Assembly (NCBI GenBank): GCA_047495785.1
Contig: JBLDXI010000001.1
Location: 3,658,001 to 3,722,000 of the forward strand
Length of the DNA stretch: 64,000 bases
From: Lepidodermella squamata
Taxonomy: Eukaryota; Gastrotricha
Reading direction: 5' to 3'
In this document: positions 22,601 through 31,600 of the stretch, piece after piece
Layout of the letters: each line of letters begins with the position of its first letter
Position numbering within the stretch: position 1 is the stretch's first letter
Translations under genes and position numbers: made by a program
Notes under the pieces: generated by a model
The model's input: only the letters and a program-made list of their open reading frames with translations
Database searches by the model: none
Told to the model about the DNA's origin: nothing

Positions 22601-25600
22601 GATCAAGTGCCGCATCGCTCGCTAGTGTCTACAGACAGTAAGTCATTGTCGTCGCTTCGCGTGTGAAACGAGCCGCTGGTTTAAATTATCATGATGGATT
22701 GTTTATAAATAATAACGACTGGGCGGCTCCTTTCAAACGCAACGTTGCTATTGTTCTATTTCCTAAACGAACAAACACAAGTAATATGGCGAAATTCAAG
22801 ACTGATTGTAACAACGGTTAACACTACATAAACAGCGCTACGAATAACAAACAAGCTCATTCTAATAAATTAGGAATTTATAAAAAAAAATTCAATTTCT
22901 GGAATTTTCTTTAATTTCTGAAATGTTGAAAAATTGCATTTTTTGAGAATTTTCAAACTTAAAAAAAAATTAAAAATACCTACAATTTCTGATAATATAG
23001 CTTTTAAAAATATAAATTAAAGCCCAATTATTCATATATTTTTTCGATTTTTCAAGATTTTTAAACGTCTTATTTTGCAAATGGCTACCTCATCGAATAC
23101 CGGAGAAATGATGGCTGATTTTTTGCGGCAATACGCCGAATGTGGATTACCTGCGCATCTACTGGAACTGATGCGCAATCGCATGCTGAATATAGCGGCA
23201 AATCGCGAACTCATCGCCTTCTTACAGCGCCAAAAATCTACGCGGGAACAACTCGAATTTCGCAATCAATCGCTGGAGAAGGAGAATGAAGCGCTAAATC
23301 ATGAAAATTTCAATTTGAAATTAAGGCTCGAAGACAAAATCGACGTGGCACCAACTAATCTTAGCGTAATGACGACTTCACATCACGAAAATTTATGCAA
23401 TCACTGCTGCCACGTCAAAGAAGAAAAAGTTTCGTTCGAGGATGACGATGATATCAAAAAATGCATTGAAGAATGGCGAGCGGCGGAGACGAAACGACTC
23501 GAGACCGAATTCGAGGAAAAAACGCGCCGCGAATTCGAAAGAATGAATCGAGAGGAACAGGCGAAAATAGCCGCCCAATTCGCGAAAATCCACGCGCAGT
23601 TCGACGAGTGGGTTAGCGAAGAAGAGGCGAAACTGGCCGAGGCCGAGGCGAAATTGGCTGAGAAAGAGGCAAAATTGGTTGCGGAAAACGCAAAGATCAA
23701 GCGGGAAAATGTCGAATGGATTCGCGAACAGAAGGCGAAATTGGCTAGTGCATTCGAAACGTGGAAAATGGATCACAAGATGAAATGCGACTACCACAGA
23801 TCGGTCGTCGAAGATCACGTAAAGCGGAAGAAATTTGCGCCCTGAATCTCGAAAATGGTATGTCCTGTTAATTTCTTAAGCTGCTTAATAATACTAGGTT
23901 TCACTTATTAATTTTTTCTCTTTATTAGCGCACATAATTTTATAGATTTTTTCAAATTAAATTAAATATTTTTTTCGATTTTCTTCAGGATGCTCACCGA
24001 ACTGCCAATGCAATACATTTCTGAGACTGGCGAATTTCCGGCTGCGCGGACGACACTATTCTGTCCCACATTTGATTATTGACGCAATCCAATCAAAATT
24101 ATCTTCATTTCATCTTTTACCGGTTCGAGAAAGCGGCAGCGGAATTTCTGTGAAATTTTCTCCCATCAAATCCTGTACACTAACGAATCATCAACATTTT
24201 CATTCATCATTTTTTACACCATAATATATAGCGATGATAACAGTGCCATTTTTCTAAATAAAACGAAGAGTTTACTTGAAAATTATTTTTTTGTCGGAAA
24301 TCGTAACATTCGAAACGAATTTCGACGCTGATTAGTTAAAATTGCAAACTTGCATTTTGGTAAGTAAAATAGTTGGAGAATGGGCCTCGCATTTAAAAAT
24401 TTTATTTTCATTTAAAACCGCCATATTATTAGAAATTGACCCTCTGACATGAGCAAGCGCCGTTAACAATTTCTTGAAAATTTTTTGGCGAGCGCCTTTA
24501 TGCCTGCTAGCGAGGAAAAATGTCCGCCCGTCAAGACGTTTTGATAGCCCAAATGAAATAAAGCGATAAATTCGAAATGATTGAGGTTATGTAAAACTCG
24601 TTTAATTACGAATATTAAATTTAAAAATAAACACCGCAGCGGTTATTAAGTGAAAAAGCACGCGCGTTTAATTGCCGATAAATACAGCGCGTGCCAATCC
24701 AATACACTAGCACAATAATTACCATCTCTTGAATGGCGTCTATTAGAAAACAGCCAAATACCAGGGTGAAATTGGCTCTCTGCATGAGGGTTAGGGTGAC
24801 ACGTGTCAATTCAAAACATTAATTAGCATATGCAGTCTTCCGATCAGAAACGATCAGAAATGGCTCCAGTAAAAATTTCCAAGTATCGCAATATTTTGAT
24901 ATTTGATACAACAACGCCGCGAGTGAGTACAAAGAGCTTAAAAGACACGTGATATAAACGCATTCGAAATCTCGCGTAACATTTTCTCGCTCATATTCGC
25001 GCGCGGGTGAGCGAACAAAGCGAAAGCCGCTCGCGCATAAGCATTATAGAATATAGATTTACAAACCGCTAACGGTTTCGACCCTCAGGATTGAAGCGTC
25101 AAATATGACATGCGATAGGTAGAACAGATGGGCAGAATACTTAGCCCCAACTCCTCGATATATCGCATATCGCACATCGCATCTTCGCGCACTCCTCTTT
25201 TCAGATTTTTGTTAAAATTTCTGTTTTCTTCCGATTTTAGGGTTGTTAAATGGCTGCGAATAACACAACTGCGACTATGATGGAAGAATTGTTGCAGCAA
25301 TACGCCGAATGTGGATTGCCGCAGAATGTGCTTGATTTGTTGCGGGAGCGAATGCCAAAAATAACGGCGAATCGAGAACTTATCGCTTATTTAATGCGCC
25401 AGAAAACCGAGCTAGATAAACTCAAAATAAGCAACAAAACGCAAGTCGATGAGATCGATACTCTCAAACAGGAAATTTTCTGCTTGAAAATGCCGCTCGA
25501 GCCCATGGGTGACAATAAATCGGCCCTCGATAGCGCACTGAACCTTCCTTATAACAACGAAAATCTATGCAATCAAATTCATGTCAAGGAAGAAAAAATT

Positions 25601-28600
25601 TCGTTCGATATAATAGAAGAATGGAAGACGGCGGAGACGAAACGACTCGAGGCAGAATTCAAGGAGAAAAAGCGACTGGAATTTGAAAATATAAAGCAAA
25701 TTTTTACGAAGTGGACGGGCGAAGAAAAGGAGAGGATGAAGAAGGCCCATGACGAATGGGTAAGCAAAGAAGCGGATAAAATGATGAAGGTATTCCAAGA
25801 GTGGAAACTAGATCATATGAAAAAGTGCGAATATCACAAATCGATCGGCAATCACCAAGTAATGCGAGATCTCAATAATGAGAATAGTAAGTAATTGATG
25901 GCTTTGTAAATTCGAAGAAAGGTATGTTCATGTAATTAATCATCGATTAATTTATTAATATATAATATATAACCTCGCCGAATCATATATTAAATCGGCT
26001 GATAATTAAAACAATTATTCTGAAAAAATCAATTTATACCACAATTATGTTGTATCTATTAATTAATTCCTGAATTATGTAGAAATTCGGGTTTGCTTTT
26101 GTTTTGTTTTGTTTTTGATTTTCAACGCGATTTCTGAAATTCTCATTCATCGTGACAATAATCAATAACTTGGCGACTTTTGTTGATAACTCATCAATTA
26201 TCGGTCCGAAAACTCAGCGGATTTTCCTAATCAACGGCAAACGGCAAGTAACGTCATGTGAGTAAAACTTTGCCAGAACAATATTTAATCCCCATCACTT
26301 ACACTGTGTTCGAATTTTCTAGGTGAAACGTAAATTTAACGCCTTACGCACAGGTGTTACCTGAGCACTTAAATGTGGTCTCAAGAGCAAGCCGTCATTC
26401 GACTTGGTGCGCAGCTGACGAAAAGAACAGGTGCAGCAGTTGTCACAAATCACGCCACCTTAACGAAAGATCAAGCTCAAGAAAATCAGAACTCGGACAT
26501 TTACGTGACGAGGCGCAAAAATATAAGTACGTTTTGAATTTCAATTGCTTGACGGGAATATTAAATGGCGAGTTTCCCAAATTGGAGACATTTTCTGACT
26601 TTTTTCTTATTAGGTTTGAAAATTGTCGATTTCAATTTTTAGAATGGAATGGTATGCGAAGATGAAGTATTACGGCGCGGAATTGGCGATGGCCGAACTT
26701 GAAATCAACAATGGCTCGTTTCCGAACGGTTTAATTATGGCCGCTGTCCTCGACGCCGAGTTCGAAAGCAAACATAAACATGCCGATTCAACTCGAAGCG
26801 ACTCCTACTGGCTCGTGAGGGCTATCAGTAAGAAAATCACGCAACGGTTGACTGAAGAATTCGCCACGAAACTGCAGGCAGAGAATATGAAGATGAAGAA
26901 GTACTACAAAGATTGGGCGAACCGCGAGAAGGAAAAGCTGGATGCAGCTTACAAATCGCTGAAAGACGAACGCAAGAAGTTGAAGGAAGACCAGCGACGC
27001 CTGGCTGAGGCCACGAAACGCTTCAACCAGCATAAACGGCAATATTTGTTACAAAGTATGCAAAAATTAGGTAATTTTTACTTCTCAATTTCATATAAAA
27101 AATCGAATTTCAAATTTCAAAATTCAGCGTAATTTTGTTATTTTTTCAATTTCTAAAATAGACTTGGGCTGCGTTAAGCAACATGGTGATGCCGAGCCGG
27201 AAAAGGAGAATCAGCCTCAAGACCAAAATACAGGAGAATAATCCGAAAAATAGCGACAAGAATGACATTTGTTACGATCTCGCTCAATTTTGTGCTGCTT
27301 GTTGATGTTATAAATTAGGGCCGTGTACATAATAGACCAAAATAAATCAGAAAATTGCAATTTGTGACTTTTCTAGTTGAAATTCCATCACTTCACGGCA
27401 GTACTGAAATAAACCGGAGGAAAATGTTGGGAAAAATTGGAGCGAATTCGGGTCAAATTGAGACAATTTCATTTTTATCTAAAATTTTTCATTTTTACCT
27501 GACAAAACTGGCTGGAGCAATGACTGTATCGTTGAATTTCGCCATTTCGTCCTCATAGCCACCAATAAGCGGCGCCTTCTCAGCAGATCCAGCCGGAACA
27601 ACAGCCAAATCGTCCTTTTCATCGATAACAAGTCGGTTATGAAATCGGCACCTTTTCTGCCGACTCGTGATGAAAAATGTCTTGGTCGTTTTTGTCTTAT
27701 TGATGACCATGCGCTTCAGAACAGGGTCGAAATACTCTTCGAGTTCGCTCGAAGTCTTTCGGATATCGAAAATTTCGCGGCTGTCCTCGAAGGAGTAATC
27801 GTCTTTGACATAGGTGTAAGTATCGGCTGAAATCAGCACTCGACCGGGTTGGTCGCTGGATTCCTAAAAATCGAAAAATTCCACATAATATTGATTTGAA
27901 ATAAGTATACTTTCTGGAAAATGGGTTTTTGTGAAACAAAACAGCTTCAAAATAAAAAATTTCCCATTTTTGCCATTTCTCAACGAGTATTTAGGATGGC
28001 CCTAAAGCCCTAGAGAGTTTCATTTTGTTTTCCCGTGCCTGAAATAATTTCCATGACTGTTCGGAAAATCGGAAAATCACTCATTTTGAAATTCGACACT
28101 GGAAATCGATATTTTTACTAGAATTTCGCGACATTTCAAACAACGAAAACTCAGCAAAAAATGCATCGTTTATTTTTAACCAACTTTACATTCATTTTTA
28201 TTCATCGATAAGGCTACTCGCGAACAATGCTGAAATCAGATTCTAGCGATTCTCAAGTAACGAAGTTTGCCCTGGCAATTTGTAAGGGCTAGTAACCTTC
28301 GCCCTTTGCCCGTTGCGGACACGCGCTCAGTAGCCTTTGTAAACCCTGACCAGGCGTCAGTAGGGTTGGATTCGAACTTCTCAATAAATCAGCTAATTGG
28401 AACAACCACGCGTGCGACCAGTATAAAGTCGGCAACCTCAACAGTACAGCAAAACAATTAATCATAACTTCTCTTTCTTTCCTGTTCGCAATGATCTCCG
28501 ACGAAGAGATGATTTTCCTGGACGATGATCTTATCGACTTCAGGGATACCCTTAAGCCGGCGCTAATCCGCCCTGCAACTAGGCAGCAGCCGGCCGAGCC

Positions 28601-31600
28601 GAACGCAACAGCAGCCCGGCAGATGATGGAGGCGGTCAACCGGTTTTCAGCGACGGTGGAAGCAGCCTTAGCGGCAACCCGGAGGGCGCAAGCCAACGAG
28701 GAAGAGGTCCGAGCGGCAACCCGGACGGCAAAGGCCAACGAGGATAGGCGGCAGCGTCGACAACGGTTGGCGGAAACGAGGCCGGCTGGGGTGGCGAGGC
28801 AGCGGCCGGTGGAGCAGGGGTCAAAGCGGTGGGCGGCACAGGTGGACCGCATTCTCGGAAACCTACCACCCGGGCTCGGGAAAGGAGCGGCGCACCAGCG
28901 ATTTTCAAATTATTTTCGAAAACAAAAGTCAAATTGCTTCCACAACCTCTACGTTCTACTTGCCCATATCGACGCATTCTAGGATCATCTAGAAGACTTC
29001 ACTACCGTTCATCACAGTAACAATCAGGAAAACGTACTTGCTAACAGCTTCCTATGCACTCCTTGGGTATCGGGCGGCATCAGGGTTGTCTATAGCTCGT
29101 GTCGACAATTATCGAAATTGCTCAATCTTTGCTCCAGGATTATCTCAACTCTTTCTTTCTCGTAAACCTATTATTTCAATCGACTGTTACCACCCATAGA
29201 ATAAAGGCAAACTTCGAACAACGTTGCATCGACATAGCAGAAATAGGTAAGCTCGAGCTTTACTGGGTTGAAACCACCAAGGTGACCAAATCTGTTTCGC
29301 TTGATGACGTATCGGCAATCGGGTGGAATTTCGCCGAGCCCGACCGCATCGCTAAGTTGAAAACGAATTCATTTTTGAATTTCGTAGACCTCATTGGTTT
29401 GGTTTCATCGTTCAATCTTGTTAAAGAAACATCTCCGATAAAAGAGAAACCGGTATTTCCGGTTCCCGTCTAATTTTGTACGCACAAGGAAAGAAGTACC
29501 AGGAGCAGAGGGCCATGGAAAGAAAGTCTTGCCAGACTTTGCGACTTACATTTTGGGGTGATACGAGTGTTCAGCGCTTCGATCGGTTCAACTTGCCTGT
29601 TATCATTTTGGTTTAAAACTGTGCCATTGAAAATTCATCCAACTTTCCCATCTCCTCACAACATCTTTTAAAACGATGAAATATCTCAGTTCAATTTGTC
29701 GCAGTTGGACGAGTTGAAGAAGGCCGTTAAAGCCAAGTAAGCATTTTTGTTATTTGCCATCAATCCGTTTTCCGCTACATACGCTTTGCCGATATTCAAA
29801 AGATTTTAGCTTCTTGCAATTTTATTTCGATCTGATATACTGCTTGTATTTTGATTATTGACTCGAGCTACCAGCCCGAACAGAAGAAAGTTAAGTTGTA
29901 CCTCTGGGGGCACCACGCCTCACAGTTCTCGAAGATTACGGAAGAAACAAGCGAAATCTTTTGTATGCTGAAGCGAACCTGATTAACAACCGGATCAATG
30001 ACACGCGTATCATGAATGCCCGGATGGCCTAATATTAGCCGAACTCAGATACCTGTTTGCAAATCTACCAAATGAGGCAGCCTAAACCTTATTACGAATC
30101 GCAGGCTTCAGTCAACGATTCCAGTAAGAACTTCCCGAAACCCAGGAAAAACCGAAAAAACATTATCATCCTATCATGGAGGCAATGATCAAAAAGCTGG
30201 CCGTAAATATCCTCGGAAAGGAGCTGGCTGAAGACTTATTTCAAAAGGGCTCGAGGCTAGCCCATCTCTACGGATTACGAAAATTTACAAAAAAAACCCT
30301 GACCATGAGGCCGATGTTCACAGCCACCAATACTTACAACTATCGATTGGCCAAGTGGTTGGAAGTACGACTAAAACGCTTTCGTCAAACCGGTTCACGA
30401 TCATCGACAGAAAAAAATGCTGCGTTAAATTCACAATTATGACCCTATTATTTCCAAAATCCCACTTTCGAATGACATTTCAATCAAATTGAAACAGATT
30501 ATCTTTTAGCGATGTCAAATTTGCCCAGAGTCATTTTTAGAATAATTCTACGAATGTTAGACGAAGCATGAGTTCTGAATTGAACACTATGTGGAATGTT
30601 AGGCTGAAGTTACCAGCCTCATAGTCTCCTCATAGTCAGGGTCGCTACTCTCTTCGGATGCCGACAAGGTGGGCGATAACGCGCGCTTAGGCATGGCTAA
30701 TTTTTGATAATTTCTCAACTGTTCGAAACAGTTTTCAAATAAAAAAAACTGCTAGTAAATGTAGCACAAGTAAACCAGCGGTGACAGTTATAGCTGGTGC
30801 ATAGCTCACTCGGCTTGCAGCTGGTACTTTTTATTTTCGGCGGGTATTTTCCAGAAAATTCTACTATAAGCCGGACATTTTGAAGTTAAATTCACTAAAA
30901 ATCTGTCCGTTTTAACGCATGTCCGGCTTAATGTCGTCCGGCTTATTGCAACTATTAGTATGTAAAACGCTAGTCCGCGGCACGAGCCAGCCGATTTTGT
31001 CCGTATTAACGCAAGTCCGGCTTATTGTCGTCCGGCTTAACGCAAAACTACTGTATACACTCAAAAGGTGAGATTGACTAATTTTAGAATATTTTTGAAA
31101 AATTGTATAAAAAATGAAATAAACATACCATCACGTCATTGCAGAAATTGCAATCATCGCCCCAAATGTCGAATTTATACCGCTTCGTGCCGAACAGCCC
31201 AGCCTGGACCGTACCAGTATGAATGCCGACATGAACACTCAACTCCTCGTTGTGACTCGCGTTAAACGCCTCAATGACCTTACACATACCGAGTCCAGCC
31301 TCAATGCAGCAATGAGCGTGGTCTTCCCGCGGGGTCGGGCAGCCACTCAAACAAATGTAACGATCGCCTAAAATACTGATCTTCTCGCACCCAGCCGCCC
31401 AGCAAACACTGTCGAATCGGTCGAAAATCTCATTCAGCAACGGCACCCACGCCTCAGGGCTCTTTTTCGAGCTGATTGTCGTAAAACCGCAAATATTCGC
31501 GTAAATTATCGAGACATTTTCGAACTTTTCAACATGAAAATCGTGCAGTAAATCGAAGTCGCTCTTCCCACTTTCCGGGAGCCAATAAATCGAGTCTGGT

